DNA of 64,000 nt, taken from positions 1-64,000 of the forward strand of contig DAHVAR010000197.1 of NCBI GenBank assembly GCA_027314515.1, given 5' to 3'. This document shows positions 25,540 to 33,634 of the stretch, one piece after another. A program made the position numbers and the translations under genes. Under the pieces are notes generated by a model. The model had not been told where the DNA came from and did no database searches. It was given only the letters and a program-made list of their open reading frames with translations. Origin of the DNA: Actinomycetota bacterium (GTDB lineage: Bacteria > Actinomycetota > Actinomycetes > Streptosporangiales > Streptosporangiaceae). Position 1 is the stretch's first letter, and every line of letters begins with the position of its first letter.

Positions 25540-28464
25540 ATGGGATTGCGTCACCGGTCCATCCGACTGAGGGTCGGCGTTCTCATTACCGTGCCTGTGC
25601 TGTGCCTTCTCGCGCTTTACGGATTCGTGGCCAGCATCACCCTCGGCAACGCGCTGCGCGAGGAGCGCGCCAAGACACTCCGAACCGAGCTTGCCGACCC
25701 GGTCAGTAGCTTCCAGCAGCAAGTCGCTGAGGAACGCGCGCTGGCGCTGCTCAGCCTGGCGAATCCGACCAACACTCAGGTGGCGTCCGCTCTCGGTGTG
25801 CAGGAGAGCGCGACGCAGCGCGCGCTGACCGCGCTGACCGCCGCTGTGCAATCCCGCCAGGTCACCAGCCTCGCCGCCGGACCGGAGCGGGCCGCGATAA
25901 CGACCCTGCTCAAGGTGAGTAAGACCCTGGACTTCATCCGCGGGGACATATCTGACGACGCGATCAGCATGCGCGCGGCTCTCGCCGACTACGACGCCAT
26001 CATCAACGCTGGATACCCGGTCATCAACGAGGCCGTGCATCAGCTCGCCAGCGTCTCGGTAGTCACGCAGGCCCTGGCGGTCGTCAACCTGGAGCGGGCT
26101 TCGCAGGCCACCCAGGAGGAGTGGGATCTGCTATCTGCCGACATGGCACAGCGCAAGTTCCCGAATACCGACCGGCTTGAGTTCGCCGCCCTGGCGAGTC
26201 AGCGGCAGACCCTGATCAACATCGCGGTGCCGGAACTGGATGCTCAGTACCGCGTGATGCTGGCCAGGAACGTCCCGGCGGCCAGCAGTAATGCGATGGC
26301 CGCCGTCGAGAGCGAGGTCAGCTACACGCCGTGGCACCGGGGCGCGGCGCCGACGCGGCTGGCCGGCTCCAAGATGATCTTCATTGATTACTCCGTCGGG
26401 CTCGGGAAGGCGCTGTCGCAGGCCGCTGTCGCGCTGGAGAACCAGATCCAGCAGGACGCGAACACGGTAATCCTGGAACTCGTCCTCGCTGCCGGGCTCG
26501 GGCTCCTCGGCACCGTCGCGTCCATCGCGCTTTCCCTGATCATCGGGCGCGGGCTGATCCGGCAACTGCGCGAATTGCGTGAATCCGCGCTCACCCTGGC
26601 GCACGAGAAGCTTCCCGACGTCATTTCCCGGCTCCGGTCTGGCGAGCCGGTGGACCTGGCCGACTACGAGCCCGCCGAAGTCCCGACGAGCAACGAGATC
26701 CAGCAGGTGCAGGACGCGTTCAGCGTCGTACAGCAGACGGCGGTCCAGGCTGCTGTGGATGAGGCTCGTCTTCGGCGCGGCATCAGTGACGTGTTCAGGA
26801 ACCTGGCAGGGCGCAGCCAGTCGCTGCTGCACCGCCAGCTGACATTGCTGGACGGCATGGAACGACGCGCCACCGAGCCCGAGGAACTCGAGGACTTGTT
26901 CCGCATCGACCACCTCACGACCCGCATGCGCCGCCACGCTGAAGGACTGATAATCCTGTCCGGCGACGCACCCGCGCGAGGCTGGCGGCAGCCGGTTCCG
27001 CTCGTTGACGTCCTGCGCGCGGCAGTAGCCGAGGTCGAGGATTACACCAGGGTCCGGGTACTCTGCCGGACCAGCGCCGCAGTCGCCGGACACGCGGTGG
27101 CCGACGTGATCCACCTGATCGCCGAACTGGCGGAGAACGCCACCGTGTTCTCGCCACCGAACACCCCCGTGCGCATCCAGGGCGACGTCGTCGGCCGCGG
27201 GTTTGCGATCGAAATCGAGGACCGCGGCCTTGGCATCTCCGCAGCTCGCCTGGAGGAGATCAACGTCAACCTTGCCAACCCGCCGCAATTTGACTTGTCT
27301 GGCAGTGACCGGCTGGGCCTGTTCATCGCCGGCCAGCTAGCCCAGCGGCACGACATCAAGATCACTTTGCGGCCGTCGGTCTTTGGCGGCACAACGGCGA
27401 TCGTGCTGATCCCGACCGCGCTCGTGGTGGACGAGTCCGGCCCGCGCGATCCGGCACTGCCCCCCGTCCAGGACGACGTTGCGCTCGCCGCGGGATTCTC
27501 CGGACGGCACGCGGCACTGGCGCAAGCTGCTGCCGGACCGGGCAACGGCTCCGCGCTCAGCGGCGGCCCCGGCACTGGCCCGAACGGCACCGGCCCGAAC
27601 GGTCACGGCCACGGCCCGAACGGCATCGGCCTTGCGGGCTCTACCCTCGCCGGCGACGGCCTTGCGGGCAACGGCCTTGCGGTCTCCAGCCTCACCGGCG
27701 ACGCCGCGCCGGGCCCGGCCACCGCGAGCAGTTCCACAACCGCCGGTTACGCCACCGCTAGCTCTCCCTCGGGCAGGCTCGCGAGCGAGACCGATGGCCG
27801 GGACCGCGGCGCCGGCCTCGGCGAGTCCGCGGTCTGGGCCGATCCCCTCCTGGGCTACGACCGCGCGGGCCAGGAAGCAGATAGCGGATCCGAGTTTCTC
27901 GCTCGCCGTCGGCGGCCAGCGCCCACGGCCGGGACCGCGGCCGCGAGCGGCACTGAGCCCGCCGTTCTCACCCCGGTCAGCGACGATTCCCAGTCCGGGC
28001 TCAGCAGGGCCGAGGTTGCTGAACTCGGGCTGCCGGTCCGAGTCCGGCAGGCTAGCCTCGCCCCGCAGTTGCGCAAGTCATCGCCCGGGCCGGCTCCGGT
28101 ACCGGGCAGCGAACCCGGCTTCGGCAGCCGGATCAGCATGCCCGGAGCGCGCGGCGAAGCGCCAGGGCTGGACCAGCCAGGCACACCTGACACTGGCGTT
28201 ACCGGCACCGGCGTTACCGGCACCGGTGTCCCGGTGGCCGGCCCCAGGCCGGGCACCCCGGAGGCGGCAAGGAACACCGTGCGGGCGCTGCAGCGGGGCT
28301 GGCAGCTCGGCAGGTCCATAGCATCGACGGCGGCGTTGCCGCCCGACTCAGTATTCACACCACGGAGGCCACCATCGGGACAGACGGTTGACCCATACGC
28401 CGCGGACGCCGGACCGAACGACACGGATTCGGCCGGCCGCTCCACTGAACACAGCAGCGAATAG
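25540..28464 (+). CDS. cvnA: Conservon sensor kinase-like protein (NIT-HAMP-HATPase)
   Basis: From ATG 25540 the protein has 974 residues: a membrane helix (about 10-32), an extracytoplasmic nitrate/nitrite-sensing (NIT) domain (about 45-300), a second helix (about 308-332), a HAMP-like stretch, and an HATPase with HLIAELAENATVFSPP and EDRGLGISAARLEEIN. Residues from about 640 are a long disordered tail rich in Gly, Pro, Ala and Thr, with repeats such as GTGVTGTGVTGTGV. It lacks a clear phospho-acceptor histidine box, as do other CvnA proteins. It heads the cvnABCD operon, which senses extracellular signals through a small GTPase. Confidence 0.93.
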   Translation: MGLRHRSIRLRVGVLITVPVLCLLALYGFVASITLGNALREERAKTLRTELADPVSSFQQQVAEERALALLSLANPTNTQVASALGVQESATQRALTALTAAVQSRQVTSLAAGPERAAITTLLKVSKTLDFIRGDISDDAISMRAALADYDAIINAGYPVINEAVHQLASVSVVTQALAVVNLERASQATQEEWDLLSADMAQRKFPNTDRLEFAALASQRQTLINIAVPELDAQYRVMLARNVPAASSNAMAAVESEVSYTPWHRGAAPTRLAGSKMIFIDYSVGLGKALSQAAVALENQIQQDANTVILELVLAAGLGLLGTVASIALSLIIGRGLIRQLRELRESALTLAHEKLPDVISRLRSGEPVDLADYEPAEVPTSNEIQQVQDAFSVVQQTAVQAAVDEARLRRGISDVFRNLAGRSQSLLHRQLTLLDGMERRATEPEELEDLFRIDHLTTRMRRHAEGLIILSGDAPARGWRQPVPLVDVLRAAVAEVEDYTRVRVLCRTSAAVAGHAVADVIHLIAELAENATVFSPPNTPVRIQGDVVGRGFAIEIEDRGLGISAARLEEINVNLANPPQFDLSGSDRLGLFIAGQLAQRHDIKITLRPSVFGGTTAIVLIPTALVVDESGPRDPALPPVQDDVALAAGFSGRHAALAQAAAGPGNGSALSGGPGTGPNGTGPNGHGHGPNGIGLAGSTLAGDGLAGNGLAVSSLTGDAAPGPATASSSTTAGYATASSPSGRLASETDGRDRGAGLGESAVWADPLLGYDRAGQEADSGSEFLARRRRPAPTAGTAAASGTEPAVLTPVSDDSQSGLSRAEVAELGLPVRVRQASLAPQLRKSSPGPAPVPGSEPGFGSRISMPGARGEAPGLDQPGTPDTGVTGTGVTGTGVPVAGPRPGTPEAARNTVRALQRGWQLGRSIASTAALPPDSVFTPRRPPSGQTVDPYAADAGPNDTDSAGRSTEHSSE

Positions 28465-28500
28465 GCACCATAAGTACAACCACGGCATGGGGAGGCCGAA

Positions 28501-28914
28501 GTGAGCCGTACCGGGGCGCTGGACTGGCTGCTCGATGATCTAGTGGCACGCGTTGCGCAGATCGACAAAGCCGTCATCTTGTCCAGAGACGGACTCGCGA
28601 TCGGCGCATCGGCGGGACTGAGCCGGGAGGATGCCGAGCACCTGTCGGCAGTCGCCTCGGGCTTCCAGAGCCTGGCGAGAGGCGTCGGCCAGCACTTCGG
28701 CGGCGGGCAGCCCCGCCAGACCATTGTCGAGATGGAGTCAGCGTTCTTGTTCGTCACCGCCGCAGGGGAGGGTAGCTGCCTGGCGGTGCTGGCTTCGGCC
28801 GACGCGGACGCGGCCGGCCACATCGCCTACGAAATGGCCGTGCTGGTCCGGCGAGTCGGCGAACACATGACGGTCAACGCCCGCCCGCCGGCGAGCACGG
28901 CTGAAGCGGTGTGA
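28501..28914 (+). CDS. cvnB: Roadblock/LC7-domain protein of the conservon
   Basis: The 137-residue protein has the roadblock/LC7 fold LDWLLDDLVARVAQIDKAVI, LSRDGLAIGASAGLSREDAE and SAFLFVTAAGEGSCLAVLAS. Roadblock proteins regulate small GTPases, here presumably the CvnD product. GTG 28501 follows GGGGAGG. The cvnA stop lies 36 bases upstream and cvnC starts 6 bases downstream. Confidence 0.95.
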   Translation: MSRTGALDWLLDDLVARVAQIDKAVILSRDGLAIGASAGLSREDAEHLSAVASGFQSLARGVGQHFGGGQPRQTIVEMESAFLFVTAAGEGSCLAVLASADADAAGHIAYEMAVLVRRVGEHMTVNARPPASTAEAV

Positions 28915-28920
28915 TCTGGG

Positions 28921-29286
28921 GTGCCCGACCATCAGTGGCTCGACCGTGACGCGGGTCCCGTCGTCCGGCCGTATCTGCTGACTGGCGGCCGCACCCGTCC
29001 TACGGGTGAGAGCTTCGACTTGCTCGCACTTGTGGCGTCAAACGACGCGAGCGAGATCGACGACCTGCTGCTCGAGCCCGAATACCTTGAGGTCATGCGG
29101 CAGTGCCGCCAGCCCAAGCCGGTCGCCGACCTTGCGTCCGACCTCGATCTGCCACTCGGCGTTGTCCGTATCCTGCTGTCGGATATGCGCGAGCGGGGAC
29201 TGGTAGCCATTCGTCCCCCGGCACGCAGTCGCCTGACCGACCCGCAACTTCTCAAGGATGTGGCTGATGCGCTCCGCAGGCTCTGA
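28921..29286 (+). CDS. cvnC: DUF742 protein of the conservon
   Basis: The 121-residue protein is a DUF742 member: VVRPYLLTGGRTRPTGESFD, LLEPEYLEVMRQC and a winged-helix-like LASDLDLPLGVVRILLSDMR. DUF742 proteins form the third member of conservons and are probably DNA- or partner-binding. GTG 28921 starts just after the cvnB stop, and its 3' end overlaps the cvnD start by 20 bases. Confidence 0.95.
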   Translation: MPDHQWLDRDAGPVVRPYLLTGGRTRPTGESFDLLALVASNDASEIDDLLLEPEYLEVMRQCRQPKPVADLASDLDLPLGVVRILLSDMRERGLVAIRPPARSRLTDPQLLKDVADALRRL

Positions 29287-29872
29287 CCTGGATCTCGACA
29301 CCGCGTCTCCGGTGTCGATCAAGATCCTCATCGCTGGCGGATTTGGCGCGGGCAAGACCACACTCGTTAGTTCCGTGAGCGAGATCAGGCCGCTGCGGAC
29401 CGAGGAAGTCCTCAGCGAGCCGAGCGTGCTGGTCGACGCGCTCGACGGCGTGGAACAGAAGACCACCACAACGGTAGCGATGGACTTCGGCCGGATCACG
29501 GTCCGCGACGATCTCGTGGTGTACCTGTTTGGCACGCCCGGCCAGCATCGGTTCTGGTTCATGTGGGATGAGCTCGCGCTCGGCGCGCTCGGCGCCGTAG
29601 TAATGGCGGACACCCGCCGCCTGGCCGACAGCTTCCCGTCCGTCGACTACTTCGAGCGTCGCGGCCTCCCCTTCATCGTGGCTGTGAACTGCTTTGACGG
29701 CGCGAAGCGCTTCCAGCCCGAGGCCGTGCGGACGGCACTGGACCTGAGTGCCAGCGTTCCGGTCGTGCTGTGCGACGCTCGACAGCGGTCGTCGAGCCGC
29801 GACGTGCTCGTCAGCCTGGTCGAATACGCGATCAGGCTGATCAGCCAGAGCGAGATGATGACGCGGCAGTAG
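29267..29872 (+). CDS. cvnD: Conservon small GTPase
   Basis: The 201-residue protein has the P-loop GGFGAGKTT, switch II region FGTPGQHRFWFMWDE and a base-binding segment VNCFDG in place of NKxD, as is typical of the CvnD family. ATG 29267 is preferred over ATG 29258 because AAGGA sits 8 bases before it; the start lies inside cvnC, indicating coupled translation. With CvnA, B and C it forms a G-protein-like complex at the membrane. Confidence 0.93.
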   Translation: MRSAGSDLDLDTASPVSIKILIAGGFGAGKTTLVSSVSEIRPLRTEEVLSEPSVLVDALDGVEQKTTTTVAMDFGRITVRDDLVVYLFGTPGQHRFWFMWDELALGALGAVVMADTRRLADSFPSVDYFERRGLPFIVAVNCFDGAKRFQPEAVRTALDLSASVPVVLCDARQRSSSRDVLVSLVEYAIRLISQSEMMTRQ

Positions 29873-29877
29873 CCAGG

Positions 29878-30981
29878 TCAGGACCGCCAGATCAGCACGA
29901 GCGCGCAGTCGTCGGAATTGGGACCAGCGCCCTGCATGGTCTGCACGAGGCGGCCCGCGCCGTCGCCGAAGCCGGTTGCGACAAGCTGATCGGCGGCACC
30001 CAGCAACCGGTCTATCCCGGCATCGATATCGCGTCCCGGCGCATCGACCAGCCCGTCGGTGTACAGCATCAGCGCATCGCCCGGCCGCAGACTGCCGCTG
30101 TCAGGGACACACCGCAGGTCGCAGACCACGCCGAGGACAATGCCGCGGGAATGGGTGAGCCGCCACCGACCGCTGCCAACCTCGAAATGCGCGGCCGGCG
30201 GATGGCCTGCCGAGGAGATCAGGTAGTCGCCGGTGACAAGGTCCAGGGTCAGGTGGACAGCCGTCACGAATCCCTCGGGCGGGCCACCGCGCTGCAGGTA
30301 GGCATTACAGGCCGGCAGGTAGCCCGCGTGCGGCACGGATCCGAGCAGGCCGCCGAACGCGCCGGACAGCATCAGCGCCCTGGTGCCAGCGTCGATGCCC
30401 TTCCCGGCGACATCGACGAGCGCGACGTGGAGAACCTTGCCATCGCATGCCGAGACCAGGAAGTCGCCGCCGAATGACGAGCCGCCGGCCGGCCTCAGCA
30501 CAGACACCGCGTGCCAGCCATCTGGCAGCCGCGGCATCTGGCTCTGAGTCCGGAGCCGGTCGCGAAGTTCTATCAGCATTTGATCGCCGCGCAGGCCCTG
30601 CATGCCCAATTTGGCCCGAGTCCGTGCCAGCAGGGCGGCGAACAGGGCAGTGAGGGCTATCGTCGCGGCGAGTCCGAGACCGATCCTCCGGCCGTTCAGC
30701 CAGTCGTAACCGACCATCGCCGCCACGATCGCGAACAGGGTCAGCAGCGCGCGGGGCCACAGCAGCAGACCACCCGCCAGGATCGGCAGGATCAGCACGC
30801 CGGGCGACAGCCAGTCGCCGGGCACGACCACGGCACCTATCCCGATTCCGATGACCACGATCGCCAGGCCGAGAGCCATCCGCCGGTTCCGGGTAACGAA
30901 CTGGCGGCTGATCCGTGCGCGCTGTTGTGTCGCAGCCGACCTGGCTGCGGCCCAGAGCTGGCGGCAGACCTTCTCAACCAT
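29878..30981 (-). CDS. Membrane-anchored SpoIIE-type PP2C phosphatase
   Basis: The 367-residue protein has three or four N-terminal membrane helices (MALGLAIVVIGIGIGAVVV to LAATIALTALFAALLART) and a cytoplasmic PP2C domain with SSFGGDFLVS, VALVDVAGKGIDAG, SSAGHPPAAHF and LMLYTDGLVDAPG. Members dephosphorylate anti-sigma-factor antagonists. It converges on cvnD with only 5 bases between stops, so each transcript may read into the other. Confidence 0.92.
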   Translation of the reverse strand: MVEKVCRQLWAAARSAATQQRARISRQFVTRNRRMALGLAIVVIGIGIGAVVVPGDWLSPGVLILPILAGGLLLWPRALLTLFAIVAAMVGYDWLNGRRIGLGLAATIALTALFAALLARTRAKLGMQGLRGDQMLIELRDRLRTQSQMPRLPDGWHAVSVLRPAGGSSFGGDFLVSACDGKVLHVALVDVAGKGIDAGTRALMLSGAFGGLLGSVPHAGYLPACNAYLQRGGPPEGFVTAVHLTLDLVTGDYLISSAGHPPAAHFEVGSGRWRLTHSRGIVLGVVCDLRCVPDSGSLRPGDALMLYTDGLVDAPGRDIDAGIDRLLGAADQLVATGFGDGAGRLVQTMQGAGPNSDDCALVLIWRS

Positions 30982-31118
30982 CTTGCGGGCACCCTACCGG
31001 CCAGCAGCCCGGTCACGGAAATGCGCTGGCTGGCACCTCGACTTCGTCGCCGGGCGTACCGCAGACTTGGCCAGGTAGGCGAGGATCAGCGCGAAGGCGA
31101 GCATGCCGGATGGCCGGA

Positions 31119-31331
31119 ATGAAGATCTCACTTGATGCGGCGATGCGAGCACGTGATGTCTCGCAGCCCACCGCGGCGGACGAGTCGTCCGCTGGACAAG
31201 CCGAAGCCGCCATCACCGAGAGCCGGATGAGCGCCCCGGCCACCGTCGCTACCCCAGCCACCCCGGCCGGCCAGCCGCAAGCGGGCGACCGGGGCCGACG
31301 GCGGCGGCCGTCACGCCCGCGGCGTCCGTAA
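31119..31331 (+). CDS. Small hypothetical protein, uncertain
   Basis: A 70-residue frame starts MKISLDAAMRARDVSQPT (ATG 31119, or ATG 31110) and ends in an arginine/proline-rich basic tail. The first 18 residues look like a conserved amphipathic start and the position in an otherwise empty 350-bp gap before rpiB fits a small gene, but I do not recognise the family with certainty. There is no strong ribosome site. It would end 5 bases from the convergent rpiB stop. Confidence 0.4.
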   Translation: MKISLDAAMRARDVSQPTAADESSAGQAEAAITESRMSAPATVATPATPAGQPQAGDRGRRRRPSRPRRP

Positions 31332-31335
31332 CGGG

Positions 31336-31803
31336 TCAGGGCTCGGCCGGCAGATCGCCGGTCTGCTCGTACGCGGCGATCATTCCCAGCCGGCGGACAT
31401 GCCGTGGCTCTTGCGAGAACGCGGTTTCCACGAAGACCTTCGCGAAGCCGATTGCGTCCTCGATGGAGTACTCCCGCGCGCCCAGGCTCAGCACGTTGGC
31501 GTCGTTGTGCAGCCGGGCCAGCCGCGCCGTCTCGGCGCTCCAGGCAATCGCCGCGCGGATGCCGCGGACCTTGTTCGAGGCGATCTGCTCGCCATTGCCC
31601 GAGCCGCCGATCACGATGCCGAGGCTACCGGGATCGGCCACGGCAGAGCTTGCGGCCCGCATGACGTACACCGGGTAATCGTCGTCAGGCTGGTAACTCG
31701 ACGGCCCGCAGTCGACTGGCTCATGACCGGCCTGCGTGAGCCATTCCATCAGGCGGGCCTTGAGCTCGAAACCGGCGTGATCAGATCCTAGGTATACGCG
31801 CAC
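31336..31803 (-). CDS. rpiB: Ribose-5-phosphate isomerase B
   Basis: From GTG 31803 the protein has 155 residues. It begins VRVYLGSDHAGFELKARLME and carries GIVIGGSGNGEQIASNKVRG, the mycobacterial-type RpiB active site in which glutamate replaces the catalytic cysteine. The enzyme interconverts ribose-5-phosphate and ribulose-5-phosphate. It lies near a DsbA-like gene and pepN in the same order as Rv2465c-Rv2466c-Rv2467 of M. tuberculosis, supporting the assignment. Confidence 0.95.
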   Translation of the reverse strand: MRVYLGSDHAGFELKARLMEWLTQAGHEPVDCGPSSYQPDDDYPVYVMRAASSAVADPGSLGIVIGGSGNGEQIASNKVRGIRAAIAWSAETARLARLHNDANVLSLGAREYSIEDAIGFAKVFVETAFSQEPRHVRRLGMIAAYEQTGDLPAEP

Positions 31804-32065
31804 AGCGCAAGTCTGGCACGCCGCCGGCGCCGGCCCGATGGCCAGGCTGGAGCTGACCGCTCGAAGCAGGCGCCGCGCTGCCCGGCGCGCCGAACGGGGA
31901 CATCGAAGGCGGTTGCGGCCGGCGGCCTTAGCAGCCGAAACATCTATATGAGAGACTGCGACTGCATTTCGTGATAGAACGCTCTCTGTGAGTAACCGGC
32001 ACACTCCGCCGCCTTCGGCCACGCGAGGACCGGACCGCACCACCCGCATCAGCGCAGCACACCGA

Positions 32066-32119
32066 CATCCGCTGGCACAGCGGCCATCCGGCCATCCGCT
32101 GGCACAGCGGCCATCCGGC
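32066..32119. repeat. 27-bp perfect tandem duplication with internal hairpins
   Basis: The 27-bp unit at 32066-32092 is repeated exactly at 32093-32119, directly upstream of the GTG at 32130. Each unit contains CCGCTGGCACAGCGG, a 6-bp stem with a 3-base loop. The rest of the 326-bp gap from 31804 has no gene; an AT-richer patch at 31940-31980 may be promoter. Confidence 0.8.
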
Positions 32120-32129
32120 GCGTGACCTC

Positions 32130-32804
32130 GTGAGGTATCGCGACTCAGACGCGCTGTGCTTACCGCCGCCGGCGCCCCAACATGCTGCCCCGTTCGGCTT
32201 CCGCAGCCGGCGCCGCCCGGCCCCGGAGGGCGGCGCCAGACGTCCGATCCGCCGGCTGACCCGCCAGCTGCTGCAGCTGATCATCACGGCGGTTGCCTGG
32301 GCGGTCGGCCTCGGGATCGTCGTCGGCGCGATAGTGCTCGTCGTGATGACCACGGCCCCTGGGCACACCATTCTGCAACGCGGGCCGACGCGGCACGATC
32401 CGGTCAGTCCGCGCCAGGCGCCGTACTCGGCCGCGCTCGGTCCTGGCAGGGAAGCCGCCACCGCTCGCTCGGGCGGCCGGGCCGGGGCCGGGCCCTCCGG
32501 TTACCGGGTACTCGCTGTCTTTTCCGGCCGCGGTGACCGGACGACCGGGCATTTCCGTGTCATGGCCAGGCGGGCCTGGCAACTGCAGTGGACCTACCGC
32601 TGCCCTGGCACGGCCGGCGCAGCTCAGTTCACGCTGCTGAGAGCCGACATGGCCGCGGCCAACCGAGCCACGCTCAGCACCAGCATCGAAGAGTACGCGG
32701 CCAGCGGCCACGGCTCAGCGCGGCTCACGCCAACCAGCAACGAGCATTACCTGGTGATCATCTCGGACTGTTCCTGGCGCATCAAGGTCCTGCAGGCTGA
32801 CTAG
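32130..32804 (+). CDS. Hypothetical single-pass membrane protein
   Basis: The 224-residue protein has a proline/arginine-rich cytoplasmic N-terminus, one membrane helix (LLQLIITAVAWAVGLGIVVG onward, about residues 46-75) and a C-terminal extracytoplasmic domain with an immunoglobulin-like pattern (HFRVMARRAWQLQWTYRCPG ... CSWRIKVLQ), including two cysteines able to bond. Such proteins are common hypotheticals in actinomycetes. The GTG start has no clear ribosome site, so the N-terminus is uncertain. Confidence 0.65.
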   Translation: MRYRDSDALCLPPPAPQHAAPFGFRSRRRPAPEGGARRPIRRLTRQLLQLIITAVAWAVGLGIVVGAIVLVVMTTAPGHTILQRGPTRHDPVSPRQAPYSAALGPGREAATARSGGRAGAGPSGYRVLAVFSGRGDRTTGHFRVMARRAWQLQWTYRCPGTAGAAQFTLLRADMAAANRATLSTSIEEYAASGHGSARLTPTSNEHYLVIISDCSWRIKVLQAD

Positions 32805-32862
32805 CCGCGCTGGACAGCGCCACTGGCGCGCCAAGCACGCCAGGAGCGCTGCCCAGGCCCGG

Positions 32863-33480
32863 CTAGTCGAAGATCGGTTCTGTCGTCCGGGAGCGCTTGA
32901 GCTCGAAGAAGCCCTCAGTTCCGGCGACCAGCAGCACGCCATCCCACAGCCTCGCGGCGGCCTCGCCCCGCGGGATCGGCGATATCACGGGCCCGAAGAG
33001 CGAGTAGCCGTTGACCGAGATGACCGGCGTGCCCACCTCATAGCCAACCCGGTCCATGCCGTCCTTGTGAGATGCGCGGAGTGCTTCGTCATAATCGGCG
33101 GAGTCCGCGGCGTCAGCCAGGTCGGCCGGCAGCCCCGCCTCGGCAAGCGCGGCCTCGATTGTCGCCCGGCCCCGATCCTGCTTCTCGTTGTGGAAGCGGG
33201 TGCCGAGCGCGCTGTACAGCGGCAGCAGCACATCCGGGCCGAACTTCTGCTCCGCTGCAATGCAGACCCGCACTGGCCCCCAGGCCTTCTTCATCACCTC
33301 CCGGTAGTGCTCCGAAAGGTCCTCCTTGTGCTCATTCAGCACGGCAAGGCTCATCACGTGCCAGCGCGTCCGCACCGGACGGACCTGCTCTACCTCCAGG
33401 ACCCATCGGCTGGTGATCCAGGCCCATGGACACAGCGGGTCAAACCAGAAATCCAGCTGAGTAGGCTCCTGCTCGGCCAT
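32863..33480 (-). CDS. DsbA-family mycothiol-dependent nitroreductase-like protein (Rv2466c type)
   Basis: The 205-residue thioredoxin-fold protein matches the Rv2466c family: LDFWFDPLCPWAWITSRWVL, WHVMSLAVLNEHKEDL, VGTPVISVNGYSLFGPV and a C-terminal GFFELKRSRTTEPIFD. The active site reads C-P-W-A, so the resolving cysteine of the CPWC motif is alanine; this fits a monothiol mechanism with mycothiol. ATG 33480 has AAGGAG upstream. It is divergent from pepN. Confidence 0.9.
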   Translation of the reverse strand: MAEQEPTQLDFWFDPLCPWAWITSRWVLEVEQVRPVRTRWHVMSLAVLNEHKEDLSEHYREVMKKAWGPVRVCIAAEQKFGPDVLLPLYSALGTRFHNEKQDRGRATIEAALAEAGLPADLADAADSADYDEALRASHKDGMDRVGYEVGTPVISVNGYSLFGPVISPIPRGEAAARLWDGVLLVAGTEGFFELKRSRTTEPIFD

Positions 33481-33634
33481 CCTTGCTCCTTGCTGCCGGG
33501 TTCGACTTTCCTGCGGCAACCGAGTAAGCGCGTTGCGCATTCCGGCCGCACCCACGAGCATTCATGTGGGTTCGCGGCGCGGTGGTCGCGGTACGGGCAA
33601 GCCAGAACCTTAAGCGAGACGGAGGGAACGCGCA

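Noticed and set aside
26131-27288. 385-codon minus-strand frame opposite cvnA
   Set aside because: It is antisense to the HATPase and NIT coding sequence and has no family-like motifs.
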